The translations under genes were made by a program, and so were the position numbers. From a virus, in IMG/VR virus record IMGVR_UViG_3300021961_000730, positions 1 through 21,587 of that record: a stretch of DNA of 21,587 nucleotides; one strand, given 5' to 3'. Below are positions 1 through 7,012 of this stretch, piece by piece. Each line of letters starts with the position of its first letter. Position 1 is the first letter of the stretch. Below the pieces are notes generated by a model. The model made no database searches, was not told the origin of the DNA, and worked only from the letters and a program-made list of their open reading frames with translations.

Positions 1-333
1 CCTGAATCTTCTGAGTTTCAATTGTATGAACAAGCAATGGCAGATCCTGCCTACGCACCAATTCTTACAATGCCGAACGCAAGCTTTCTGATGGGTGTAG
101 CCATCGAAGGGATCAAGGCAATACAGGCAAAGCAACCGCAAACCCCGAAGGGAAAAGGTAAGGTCGCTACAACTAAAAAGCCGAAAGCCCCTCCAGCTCC
201 AGCAGGAGCAGCAGTCTCTAAGTCCAAAACTACTACGAATAAACAGAAGGCAATCGCAGCCGCTTACAAAACATACGAGTCAACGGGAAGTGCCGATGCA
301 TACGCAACTTACCTAAAACTTAAAAACTCTTAG
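1..333 (+). CDS. Scaffold-like protein, C-terminal part (5' end outside window)
   Basis: The reading frame is open from base 1, so this is the 3' end of a longer gene; the TTG at 22 is only an internal codon. The visible 110 residues hold a hydrophobic stretch (PNASFLMGVAIEGIKAIQ), a Lys/Ala/Pro-rich low-complexity linker and a short C-terminal helix ending AYATYLKLKNS. Position directly upstream of the major capsid gene, the disordered basic linker and the terminal helix fit a phage scaffolding or capsid-assembly protein, whose C-terminal helix usually contacts the capsid protein. The scaffold role is inferred from context and composition; no catalytic motif is visible. It stops 4 bases before the capsid gene start. 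Confidence 0.5.
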   Translation, partial: PESSEFQLYEQAMADPAYAPILTMPNASFLMGVAIEGIKAIQAKQPQTPKGKGKVATTKKPKAPPAPAGAAVSKSKTTTNKQKAIAAAYKTYESTGSADAYATYLKLKNS

Positions 334-337
334 TACA

Positions 338-1312
338 ATGGCTAAAGCAACAACTTTAAATGCAGCAGGGAATCGGGAACAAATTACCGATGTCCTTACA
401 CTATCGGAGCCAGAGATGACACCAGTCACTTCTGCTGCTCCCAAGAAAAAAGCAACCGCAACATTCCCTGAATGGCAAGTGGACGCACTACAGGAACCAT
501 CGTTTGGTGGTGTCGATGAAGGCAAGGACGTAGATAGCTTTGAGAATAAAGCTGTCAATCGTGTCAAGCTTGGTAACTATATCCAGAAATGGCGTAGAAC
601 CTTCCAAGTCTCTGACATCCAAGAACTTGTTGATACCGCAGGTGTCCCATCTGAGTTCGCACGTGCTCAAGCACTCGCCACCCGTGAAATTAAACGTGAC
701 GTAGAGGCAGCCGTCTGTTCTTCACAAGATCGACAACAACAAGGTGGTGCTGGCACTCCTTATAAGACCCGTGGTATTTTCCGCTGGCTAGGATTCAATG
801 GCACTGCTGGAGGCAACTACCCCTCTGATGTTCCTGCTTCACAGCAGTACACGAACTACGTTGATACTGCCGCTCTCACGGAGACTGAGTTTAATACTCT
901 GATGTCAAATATGTACTCCGAGAATGGTATGCCAAATGGCACACTCATGCTCGTTGCTTCACCTCAGATTCGCCATGATGTATCCGTGTTCTCTCGTGCC
1001 AGTGATGCGACTCTTCGTGTGACACAAGCTGCGGCAGACAAGAAGATCACTCTTAATGTTCGTCAGTATGATGGTGACTTCGGAATGGTAAATATCGTTC
1101 CTGCGTCTCTATTCTTGGATCGCACAAGTGAGTCCGCAACAGTACCTGGCGACCGAGGTCTTCTTCTGGACACTGGAAGTTATTCCTTGTTCACCCTGAA
1201 GGCTGAGTCTAGGTCTGAACTTGAGGATCAAGGCGGAGGTCGCAGAGGCTTCTGTGAGGTTATTGCTGCTCTCGGAGTTGATTCTCCAAAGGCACATGGT
1301 TTTATCTACTAA
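338..1312 (+). CDS. Major capsid protein, SU10-like (DUF5309 type)
   Basis: This 324-aa protein forms the capsid shell. The N-terminal region has the layout of the DUF5309/SU10 major capsid family: a start like GNREQITDVLTLSEPEMTPV (residues 11-30), the FPEWQVDAL stretch (43-51), a KWRRTFQVSD strand (84-93) and the helix REIKRDVEAAV (116-126). The C-terminal part is beta-rich and Gly-rich, ending in a short hydrophobic tail (HGFIY). Length is typical of the family. ATG at 338 has no clear Shine-Dalgarno, but the N-terminus fits the family and it begins 4 bases after the scaffold-like gene. Two decoration-like genes follow. The family call is from recognised sequence pattern, not a database search. 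Confidence 0.85.
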   Translation: MAKATTLNAAGNREQITDVLTLSEPEMTPVTSAAPKKKATATFPEWQVDALQEPSFGGVDEGKDVDSFENKAVNRVKLGNYIQKWRRTFQVSDIQELVDTAGVPSEFARAQALATREIKRDVEAAVCSSQDRQQQGGAGTPYKTRGIFRWLGFNGTAGGNYPSDVPASQQYTNYVDTAALTETEFNTLMSNMYSENGMPNGTLMLVASPQIRHDVSVFSRASDATLRVTQAAADKKITLNVRQYDGDFGMVNIVPASLFLDRTSESATVPGDRGLLLDTGSYSLFTLKAESRSELEDQGGGRRGFCEVIAALGVDSPKAHGFIY

Positions 1313-1320
1313 TCACTAAC

Positions 1321-1327
1321 AAAGGAG
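1321..1327 (+). promoter_or_regulatory. Strong ribosome binding site
   Basis: AAAGGAG lies 10 bases before the ATG at 1338. It is one of only two near-consensus Shine-Dalgarno sequences in the late region, which fits high expression of the decoration-like protein that follows. No promoter-like sequence was recognised in the 25-base gap. Confidence 0.7.
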
Positions 1328-1337
1328 ATTTAACACA

Positions 1338-1868
1338 ATGGCTAACTTAGATATTGACGATAAAGGACAGGTTCTGTCTAACAACGAGGTCGGACGCGGC
1401 TGGAACTTCAAGCGGGTTATTGATTTCAATGACTTTGCTACCAATGGAGCAAGCGAAAGCGACGACGACACTCAGACCTATCAACTAATTCCACTGCCAG
1501 TAGGTGCTTATGTTCGGGATGTAATGATCTTCCTCAATGAGGCATTTGATTACACTGGATCAGAGACTACACTGACAGCAGTAATTGGTGACACTGGTGA
1601 CGCAGATGGTTTTGTGACTTCCACAGAACTTTGCGTTGATGGTACAGAAATCTTTGCCAAGCAAGCCAATGGTGCTTATACCACTGGCACTGATGATAAT
1701 GGAGTTTCTGGTGGTGACACCACTGCTTCTGTTATCAACGGCAAGGCTTACACCACCGCAAACACGCTGGAGGCTTTGTTTACTCCAGCTTCTGGTGCGA
1801 AGTTGTCTGAGACGACTCAAGGCAAGATCACTATCCTAGCTGACATCGCCTTTGCGAATGACGCTTAA
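1338..1868 (+). CDS. Decoration-like virion protein (paralogue 1)
   Basis: A 176-aa acidic, beta-rich protein with no transmembrane segment. Residues around DTQTYQLIPLPVGAYVRDVM and a GDTGDADGFVTS segment are shared with the protein encoded at 1950-2486, where the equivalents are DTQTYQLFPLRPGVIIRDV and GDSDSVNGFMT; both begin MAN-x-DI. They are therefore paralogues. Location directly after the capsid gene, the strong Shine-Dalgarno and the intrinsic terminator just after the stop point to an abundant structural protein, most likely head decoration. Family name not recognised; the role is inferred from position and expression signals. Confidence 0.65.
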   Translation: MANLDIDDKGQVLSNNEVGRGWNFKRVIDFNDFATNGASESDDDTQTYQLIPLPVGAYVRDVMIFLNEAFDYTGSETTLTAVIGDTGDADGFVTSTELCVDGTEIFAKQANGAYTTGTDDNGVSGGDTTASVINGKAYTTANTLEALFTPASGAKLSETTQGKITILADIAFANDA

Positions 1869-1892
1869 TTAATTAATCACTTCTATCCCCAG

Positions 1893-1946
1893 GGGGTGCT
1901 CAGGAATTTTCTAATGTTTCTTTTCTCCTGAGCACCCCTTTTTTTT
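1893..1946 (+). terminator. Strong intrinsic (Rho-independent) terminator
   Basis: A perfect 13-bp stem, GGGGTGCTCAGGA at 1893-1905 pairing with TCCTGAGCACCCC at 1926-1938, closes a 20-base loop and is followed by eight T (1939-1946). It points along the + strand only; there is no T-run on the other side. It ends the capsid/decoration transcript in the middle of the late operon, similar in position to T7's terminator after gene 10, so downstream genes would depend on readthrough or antitermination. The next start codon (1950) begins only three bases after the T-run. Confidence 0.93.
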
Positions 1947-1949
1947 ATC

Positions 1950-2486
1950 ATGGCAAATACAGATATAAACGTGGGGCTTGGTGCTCCATCAGAGAACGAA
2001 CCAGCATTGAGTTACGTCATTGACTGGAAGCAGTTGGTGGACAACGCACCAAGTGATGAGGCGGCAAGTGACACACAAACATATCAACTATTTCCCCTGC
2101 GACCAGGAGTAATTATTCGTGATGTTTATGCTTACGTAGAGGAAAACTTTGCTGGCTTAACCTCACCTATATTCAGTATTGGAGACAGTGATAGTGTTAA
2201 TGGATTCATGACAGCAAAACCTCTAGAGCCTATTCTGGCGTCAAAAGGAAATGCTGGTGATGGTGCATATTTTCAAAGCACCGACACCACCAGTTCTAAT
2301 GGTGAGACAGATGATGTTACTGTTACTCTAGACTCCACTATTAATAGTAAAATTTATTCCTACGATGACACATCTACTGTAAAGTATTTTGTTGTTAGAT
2401 TTCAAGGACCAGGCGGGAAACTAGGCACAGCAACCGCAGGGCGACTCAAGGTCATTGTGGACGTTATCTTCGGCAACCTCCTCTAA
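1950..2486 (+). CDS. Decoration-like virion protein (paralogue 2)
   Basis: A 178-aa protein paralogous to the one at 1338-1868: the same MAN-x-DI start, the DTQTYQLFPLRPG core followed by IIRDVYAYVEENF, a GDSDSVNGFM segment and a C-terminal strand of similar character (GRLKVIVDVIF against GKITILADIAF). It probably has the same fold and a virion role. Its ATG at 1950 sits directly after the terminator T-run and has no Shine-Dalgarno, so expression should be far lower than paralogue 1. The start is supported by alignment with the paralogue's N-terminus. Function beyond structural is not known. Confidence 0.6.
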   Translation: MANTDINVGLGAPSENEPALSYVIDWKQLVDNAPSDEAASDTQTYQLFPLRPGVIIRDVYAYVEENFAGLTSPIFSIGDSDSVNGFMTAKPLEPILASKGNAGDGAYFQSTDTTSSNGETDDVTVTLDSTINSKIYSYDDTSTVKYFVVRFQGPGGKLGTATAGRLKVIVDVIFGNLL

Positions 2487-2488
2487 TC

Positions 2489-2827
2489 ATGGCAGAGTTA
2501 AAAGGAACAGCAAACGCACCACAAGTTTACCTGCCTGAATGGGGGCATTTAGGCAATGGTTCACAGTGGATGAGAAACATGGATCGCTACCTACGCTATG
2601 AGGTAGATCTTGAAAGGCACAAGGTGGCAACCTACGATGCCGTAGCAAGGCGGGAAGCAAGAGAAGCAGGCAACCACACAGTAGACGGGCTAGGTAAGCT
2701 TCAGGGCTGTATTCCAGCTCGTCACTTTTTTAGAGCAATGCAGCATTACGGAGAGGACTGCTGGAGTGACAAAACCTTCGTAAAGGACTGGTACAGGGAC
2801 AACCCTAGCCACAGAGCACAATCATGA
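2489..2827 (+). CDS. Conserved phage protein of unknown function
   Basis: A 112-aa soluble, mainly helical protein rich in Arg, His and Trp. It has a central REAREAGNHTVDGLGKLQG segment and a C-terminal block (IPARHFFRAMQHYGEDCWSD) that ends close to KDWYRDNPSHR. Proteins with this C-terminal block accompany head and tail-connector genes in marine phages as I remember them, but I cannot name a family. It starts two bases after the preceding stop and overlaps the next gene by 4 bases (ATGA), which suggests translational coupling. A role in head completion or tail joining is inferred only from its neighbours. Confidence 0.6.
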   Translation: MAELKGTANAPQVYLPEWGHLGNGSQWMRNMDRYLRYEVDLERHKVATYDAVARREAREAGNHTVDGLGKLQGCIPARHFFRAMQHYGEDCWSDKTFVKDWYRDNPSHRAQS

Positions 2828-3729
2828 GGACAGTCAGCGTAGGCACAATCGCATCTGGTGGGCCAACTACAAGCTTTACCGCTGGTACACTCATTGACAA
2901 GTTTAGGCACAAGTGCGGTCTAACTCAACTCAATGAGGATGAAGCCAATGCTGCACTAGAGTCCTTCAATAAGTATGCAAGGTGGGCAAGGGAACGCACT
3001 CGCTGGCCAGAAGCTACACGGGTCAAACAAGTCATCCCTGACGTACGGGTTCGCTCAGTAGCAGTCGGCAATGGTGGATCTGGATATACCTCGGCACCCA
3101 CAGTAACAATTGCAGCACCAGGAGGTGGAGGCACACAAGCAACAGGAACCGCAACGATCAATGCAGATGGTGAGGTTAATGGGGTGGCAATTACTAATGA
3201 GGGTAGCGGTTACGCTAGTGTACCTGCTGTTACTTTTTCTGGTGGCTCAGGGAGTGGTGCAGAAGCTACAGCAAGCCTCAATGCATATCTGGACTTTGGC
3301 ACAGATGGCGACAGCACCGATACCATATACGAGTTATTTAGGGTGACAGAGGAAGATCCGTGTTCTGGTAACTACGGGGCAACCGAGATCCCGTTCAAGT
3401 TGGTCTATGATAACGTGAATGCCACTGAACTTGGCGAAGCACTGTTAATTAACCGCACATCTACCGCACCAGTCTGGATTGTATATGGATTCCCTAAAGC
3501 TATTTATGCATCGGGTGATACAGATTTTCTTTACGTTTGGAGCGAATACGCTATACAAGGTGCTTATGCAGACTGGTTACATGCAACACGCCAGACAGAA
3601 AAGGCTCAAGTCGCAGAAGGTAGGGCAGAGAGTATTATACTCAATGAACTCGACAGACTTGAACGCCAGCAGGGGCAAACGACATTTACGAAATACACAA
3701 CACACCACACAACCGCACCATATAATTAA
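2824..3729 (+). CDS. Head-tail adaptor-like protein with inserted GSGYTSAPTV module
   Basis: A 301-aa protein. Residues 20-65 are a helical segment (LIDKFRHKCGLTQLNEDEAN then RWARERTRWPE) of the kind found in phage head-tail connectors, and the C-terminal 110 residues are again helical (SEYAIQGAYADWLHATRQTE, then an ILNELDRLERQQ helix). Between them, residues about 75-152 hold a Gly/Thr/Ala-rich module with two imperfect copies of the widespread pattern GxGYTSAPTVTI...ATGTA. This module occurs in many unrelated surface and virion proteins and looks inserted here. Placement between decoration and adhesin genes supports an adaptor role. Confidence in the exact role is moderate; alternatives are another connector or tail-completion protein. 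Confidence 0.55.
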   Translation: MRTVSVGTIASGGPTTSFTAGTLIDKFRHKCGLTQLNEDEANAALESFNKYARWARERTRWPEATRVKQVIPDVRVRSVAVGNGGSGYTSAPTVTIAAPGGGGTQATGTATINADGEVNGVAITNEGSGYASVPAVTFSGGSGSGAEATASLNAYLDFGTDGDSTDTIYELFRVTEEDPCSGNYGATEIPFKLVYDNVNATELGEALLINRTSTAPVWIVYGFPKAIYASGDTDFLYVWSEYAIQGAYADWLHATRQTEKAQVAEGRAESIILNELDRLERQQGQTTFTKYTTHHTTAPYN

Positions 3730-3740
3730 GGAGATATACA
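3728..3740 (+). promoter_or_regulatory. Very strong ribosome binding site, T7 gene 10-like
   Basis: AAGGAGATATACA directly precedes ATG at 3741. It contains a full Shine-Dalgarno with good spacing and is identical over these 13 bases to the leader of T7 gene 10. It overlaps the last two bases of the upstream stop codon. It predicts a high translation rate for the gene at 3741. Confidence 0.75.
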
Positions 3741-4220
3741 ATGGGAGCACAGACACTCAGTAACTTTAAGAGTCTCGTAGTAGACGTAACGCCAACACTT
3801 GACACCAACGCCTATGCACAGAACGATGTGCTGTTTAACTTCACAGAGGTAGCGTTGGGTCAGGGAGATCAAGTTAAGGGAACGATCAACGGCTTCAGTC
3901 TTCTAGATAAAGACGATAACGGAAACCAGGTCACAGTTTATGTGAGTGATAGTTCCACTGCAAGCCTTGGCTCAGTCAATAGTGCGGTAAGCATTAGTGA
4001 TGCAGATGCAGCTACCATCTTGAGTTATGTGGACACTGGAGCTACTTACGAGGACTTAATAGGAAGTCAGATCATAAAGCCTGCTGCGTTTACGCCAATT
4101 CCATTTAACGTGGAAGCAGGCAGTATTTATATTGGCGGAGTATTGCGAGGGGCTGCAACGCCAACCCATACCGCAAGTGGGATTACCATTCGTCTACACC
4201 TTACTATTGAGGGTGCATAA
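3741..4220 (+). CDS. Small virion protein, probably abundant
   Basis: A 159-aa beta-rich, acidic protein without membrane segments or cysteines. Features seen include an N-terminal VVDVTPTLDTNAYAQNDVLF stretch, a TVYVSDSSTASLG segment, and a C-terminal AASGITIRLHL-like strand (TASGITIRLHLTIEGA). The ribosome binding site is the strongest in the window, implying many copies per virion. It lies between the adaptor-like gene and the LamG adhesin and overlaps the latter by one base (TAATG). No family recognised. A tail, head-fibre or decoration subunit is the best inference. Confidence 0.55.
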   Translation: MGAQTLSNFKSLVVDVTPTLDTNAYAQNDVLFNFTEVALGQGDQVKGTINGFSLLDKDDNGNQVTVYVSDSSTASLGSVNSAVSISDADAATILSYVDTGATYEDLIGSQIIKPAAFTPIPFNVEAGSIYIGGVLRGAATPTHTASGITIRLHLTIEGA

Positions 4221-5701
4221 TGTCGCTACGCTTTACAGGCACTGCAAGGGCAGCAATAGTAGCAGCGGATATTGCTGCTGCCGCAAGTCCATTCCCTAAC
4301 ACATACTCAGTTGACTTCGACGGCACGAATGATTACATAGCAATAGATGGTGTTGCTACTGGTTATGCTAGTGACACCACAGGCAGCATAAGTGCGTGGA
4401 TTAAAATGGATGATGCTACTCCTGCTGCTGCTGAATATATTTTTTCTATATCGGACGCAAGTGGCAGTACTTTTACTTCACTTTATGTTAATCCAGAAGG
4501 TCGCCTTACTTTTGCTGTGCAAAAAACGGGAACAAATCAAGTCATTGTTAGAACCGACCCAACCGCATTTAGTGATAACACATGGTATCATGTTGCTGTT
4601 GTTCAAGACGGAGTATTGCCAGTTGTTTATATTGACGGAAGCGCACCCACTCAATCGACCTTGGTTTCCACAGACACAACAGCCTACCTAGGTGATTTGA
4701 CAGGATTGGATGTCGCTACAATCGGTGCGTTGCGATACCAAAATAGTACCTCTCTTTATTACGCAGGTCTTATTGAAGAAGTTTCTTACTTTTCCAATAT
4801 AACTTTAACAGGTGGACAGCTTTCAAGTATTTACAATAGTGGCATTCCTGCAAGCTTGACTTCATATTCACCTTCAGGTTGGTGGCGAATGGGTGATAAT
4901 AATGGCGGTACTGGAACTACCGTTACCGACCAAGGCAGCGGTGGCAATAACGGAACTTTAGTAAATGGCCCCACGTTTAGTACGGATGTTCCAGTTTTTA
5001 CAAACACGTACTCCGTAGATTTCGATAGCACGAATGACTATATTACTATTGCCAATACATTAGCCACGACATTTCAAGCCAGCTTTTCGATAGTTGCTTG
5101 GGTAAAGATGGATGGTACAGGCAGCACTAGAGCCATATTATCAATGGATAATGCGAGTTTCTATGATCGTGTAAGCTTATTTCAGAATAGCAGTGGTCAG
5201 ATAGCGATGTTCTACGCTGCTGACAATACCCAGACATCTACTTTGACCGATACTGTTTCGGGTGTAGACCTAACGGCATGGACTAATATTATTGCCGTGT
5301 TCAAGCAGAATGGTGGTAATATAGATCAAGAGATTTTTATCAACGGAACAAGTCAAGTAACTAACTCGACTGCTGTTACCATGTCTAATTACGGGAACAC
5401 AAATACTCCAGTAGCACCATATATAGGTGCAAGAAATAATAATGGCGGTTCTCCAAGCTTATATTGGAATGGAAAGATTGATGAGTTAGCAATAATTCCA
5501 AGTGCGATTAACTCCACGCAAGCCACAGCAATCTACAATAGTGGCGATCCGATTGATTTGACTACTTATTCCCCTGTCTTATGGCATCGAATGGGTGACA
5601 ATGATGGTGGGACTGGCACAACCATTACCGATCAAGGCTCAGGAGGTAATAATGGAACTCTTACTAATGGACCAACCTTTTCAACGGATATTCCAACATG
5701 A
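4220..5701 (+). CDS. Tandem LamG-like (concanavalin A-like) adhesin
   Basis: A 493-aa protein built from a 26-residue N-terminal segment (probably the virion anchor) and two tandem copies of about 233 residues. Copy 1 begins NTYSVDFDGTNDYIAI (residue 27) and copy 2 NTYSVDFDSTNDYITI (residue 262). Both contain SISAWIKMD or SIVAWVKMD strands, an SSIYNSG / TAIYNSG segment and a WWRMGDNNGGTGTT / WHRMGDNDGGTGTT segment, and end NGPTFSTD(V/I)P. These are hallmarks of LamG-like jelly-roll (laminin G 3) domains, which bind carbohydrate or mediate adhesion in phages. A role in host surface binding is inferred. It overlaps the next gene by 4 bases. Confidence 0.8.
   Translation: MSLRFTGTARAAIVAADIAAAASPFPNTYSVDFDGTNDYIAIDGVATGYASDTTGSISAWIKMDDATPAAAEYIFSISDASGSTFTSLYVNPEGRLTFAVQKTGTNQVIVRTDPTAFSDNTWYHVAVVQDGVLPVVYIDGSAPTQSTLVSTDTTAYLGDLTGLDVATIGALRYQNSTSLYYAGLIEEVSYFSNITLTGGQLSSIYNSGIPASLTSYSPSGWWRMGDNNGGTGTTVTDQGSGGNNGTLVNGPTFSTDVPVFTNTYSVDFDSTNDYITIANTLATTFQASFSIVAWVKMDGTGSTRAILSMDNASFYDRVSLFQNSSGQIAMFYAADNTQTSTLTDTVSGVDLTAWTNIIAVFKQNGGNIDQEIFINGTSQVTNSTAVTMSNYGNTNTPVAPYIGARNNNGGSPSLYWNGKIDELAIIPSAINSTQATAIYNSGDPIDLTTYSPVLWHRMGDNDGGTGTTITDQGSGGNNGTLTNGPTFSTDIPT
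4298..5697 (+). repeat. In-frame tandem duplication of a LamG-like domain
   Basis: Two coding copies, about 4298-5002 and 5003-5697, encode 235 and 232 residues that align from NTYSVDF at the start to FSTD(V/I)P at the end. The ends are the most similar; the middles have diverged, so the duplication is old at DNA level but clear at protein level. Confidence 0.75.
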
Positions 5702-5961
5702 GTGCAGAACATAAATACGCAATTTGCGACCAAGCTAAAGTTGATTCTTTAGACTCAACAAAAATCGTCGAAATACAAGACACGTTTGATTACGATGTGG
5801 TCATTGAGCCAACTCCAATGCCAGACGGGAACTACATCGTAGAGTATTGCGGCAATAAGCCATACGCATTGTACGGAACGACTGTACTCACGGAAGTGGA
5901 AGTCAAAGCACGTAGAGCGGATCTAGAAGATCCTTGGTACGTAGACCCTGACGCAATTTAG
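5698..5961 (+). CDS. Hypothetical protein, 87 aa
   Basis: A small acidic soluble protein with predicted beta strands (DYDVVIEPTPMPDGNYIVEY) and a charged C-terminal helix (TEVEVKARRADLEDPWY). Not recognised. It starts within the adhesin stop codon (ATGA overlap) and ends 4 bases before the next gene, so it is likely translated together with the adhesin. It could be an adhesin chaperone or a small tail protein, but nothing in the sequence decides this. Confidence 0.5.
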   Translation: MSAEHKYAICDQAKVDSLDSTKIVEIQDTFDYDVVIEPTPMPDGNYIVEYCGNKPYALYGTTVLTEVEVKARRADLEDPWYVDPDAI

Positions 5962-5965
5962 ACTC

Positions 5966-6289
5966 ATGGAAATTTCAACGGGAGATTTGATCGGACTAAC
6001 TGGACTAGGTGTAACAGTTCTTGGAGGTGCAGTTGCTCTTGGTAAAGTCTGGAGCAAGGTAAATGACAACACAAGAACGACACACTCTATCGCAGATAAA
6101 GTTGAGAAACTTCAGGACGATAGAGCAGAAGATAGGACTTTAACGATGGTGCAGGAGTCTAAGATAAGTAGTCTTGAGGAGAATAATAACAAACTCTTCG
6201 AGTTAGCGGAAGGACAAGCTAAGACACTTTCCGCAATAGAGTCAGATCTAAAGGTGATTTTGACCAAGCTTGAGGTGAAAAATGGCTAG
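5966..6289 (+). CDS. Small membrane protein with coiled coil (holin- or inner-spanin-like)
   Basis: A 107-aa protein with one N-terminal hydrophobic segment (about residues 7-27, LIGLTGLGVTVLGGAVALGK) followed by a long, highly charged helical region (about 36-103, including KVEKLQDDRAEDRTL and KISSLEENNNKLFELAEG) that reads as a coiled coil. One membrane anchor plus a coiled-coil domain is the shape of an inner-membrane spanin and is also seen in some phage holin-like proteins. It opens a run of small membrane, lipoprotein and DUF1353 genes, which supports a lysis role. It overlaps the next gene by 8 bases. Confidence 0.6.
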   Translation: MEISTGDLIGLTGLGVTVLGGAVALGKVWSKVNDNTRTTHSIADKVEKLQDDRAEDRTLTMVQESKISSLEENNNKLFELAEGQAKTLSAIESDLKVILTKLEVKNG

Positions 6290-6890
6290 GTTTCTTAATG
6301 TCCCTATGCGGATAGACTTAGGGCAAGCAGGTAATCGACTGCTCCTTGAGCCACTGCTCTTTCAGTACGCAGGAGATCCCGTTCCTCCCAATATTGTAGG
6401 CGAGTATTTGGAAGGCTACAAGCAGTTGGTCTACGACTGCAACGTACAATGGAAAGCAAGCACCTACAGAAAAGGCTACAAGGCACTTTATAATAAGCTT
6501 GTCTCTCAATTGGAAGACGAACATATATGGATCGTTCCACCAGGGAAGATTACCGATGGCCCAAGTATTCCGAAATGGGCTAGGCCAGTCATCGACCCTG
6601 CGACCATGAACCTGTCAGGATATTTACATGACGACCTACGTGTTAAGTTTACCACTGGAAATATGGCTACTGATGGCTTCTTGTTTGATGCTGTTCGTAG
6701 TGAAGGTGGGTCTTATCTTAAAGCCCTTGTGGTTTTCTCTGCGGTTAGAGTTGGCACTCATACTGGGTTTAAGTCCACTATTCCTACTTCCGACATTATC
6801 AGCGGCACTAGAGAGTATGCGAGGTATCTTGGGTGTGATTCTTCAGAATTGACATTTGATACGAAGTTCTCTGAGATCAGGATATTATGA
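6282..6890 (+). CDS. DUF1353-like protein
   Basis: A 202-aa soluble protein. Residues 91-97 (TDGPSIP), 113-118 (GYLHDD) and 131-138 (DGFLFDAV), followed by a helix (LKALVVFSAVRVG), match the order of conserved blocks in DUF1353 (Pfam PF07087), a phage and prophage family typified by a (T)DxxSxP motif and an HD pair. Its biochemical activity is not established to my knowledge. The conserved His/Asp residues are compatible with an enzyme, and its place among small membrane proteins invites the idea of a lytic or tail-associated hydrolase, but that is inference. GAGGTG at 6271-6276 provides a ribosome binding site. The stop overlaps the next ATG (ATGA). Confidence 0.7.
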   Translation: MARFLNVPMRIDLGQAGNRLLLEPLLFQYAGDPVPPNIVGEYLEGYKQLVYDCNVQWKASTYRKGYKALYNKLVSQLEDEHIWIVPPGKITDGPSIPKWARPVIDPATMNLSGYLHDDLRVKFTTGNMATDGFLFDAVRSEGGSYLKALVVFSAVRVGTHTGFKSTIPTSDIISGTREYARYLGCDSSELTFDTKFSEIRIL

Positions 6891-7012
6891 AAGAAGAACT
6901 TAGAAATGTTTCTACCCAAGTAGAGCCTGAGCAACACCCTCCCGTATGGCCAATGGTTTTATGTATGACTGTCTTGGGTTTGGTTTCATCTTTATTCATG
7001 TACGTGAAGTGA
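6887..7012 (+). CDS. 41-aa single-pass membrane protein
   Basis: The ATG at 6887 overlaps the DUF1353 gene's TGA (ATGA). The protein starts MKEELRNVSTQVEPEQ, continues with HPPV and has one hydrophobic segment from about residue 21 to 40 (WPMVLCMTVLGLVSSLFMYV) ending in Lys. The polar N-terminus plus a single C-terminal membrane helix gives an N-in topology by the positive-inside rule only weakly. Its stop overlaps the next gene (GTGA). Size, context and coupling on both sides support a real gene. A small holin or holin-regulator is possible, but no family is recognised. Confidence 0.55.
   Translation: MKEELRNVSTQVEPEQHPPVWPMVLCMTVLGLVSSLFMYVK

Noticed and set aside
1866-1879. TTAATTAATTAA short repeat after the first decoration-like gene
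   Set aside because: A few-base AT repeat around a stop codon; no sign of an origin or of attachment.
2911-2919. AAGTGCGGT, identical to the Haemophilus DNA uptake signal core
   Set aside because: A single full-length copy inside a coding region; chance occurrence linked to the ACCGCA excess.
6946-7008. Longer start (ATG 6946) for the Cys-rich gene
   Set aside because: Lies inside the 41-aa membrane protein gene in another frame; GTG at 7009 overlaps its stop neatly.
6991-7012. Possible -1 frameshift fusing the 41-aa and 65-aa genes
   Set aside because: No slippery heptamer at the junction (GTGAAGTGA); start/stop overlap explains the arrangement better.
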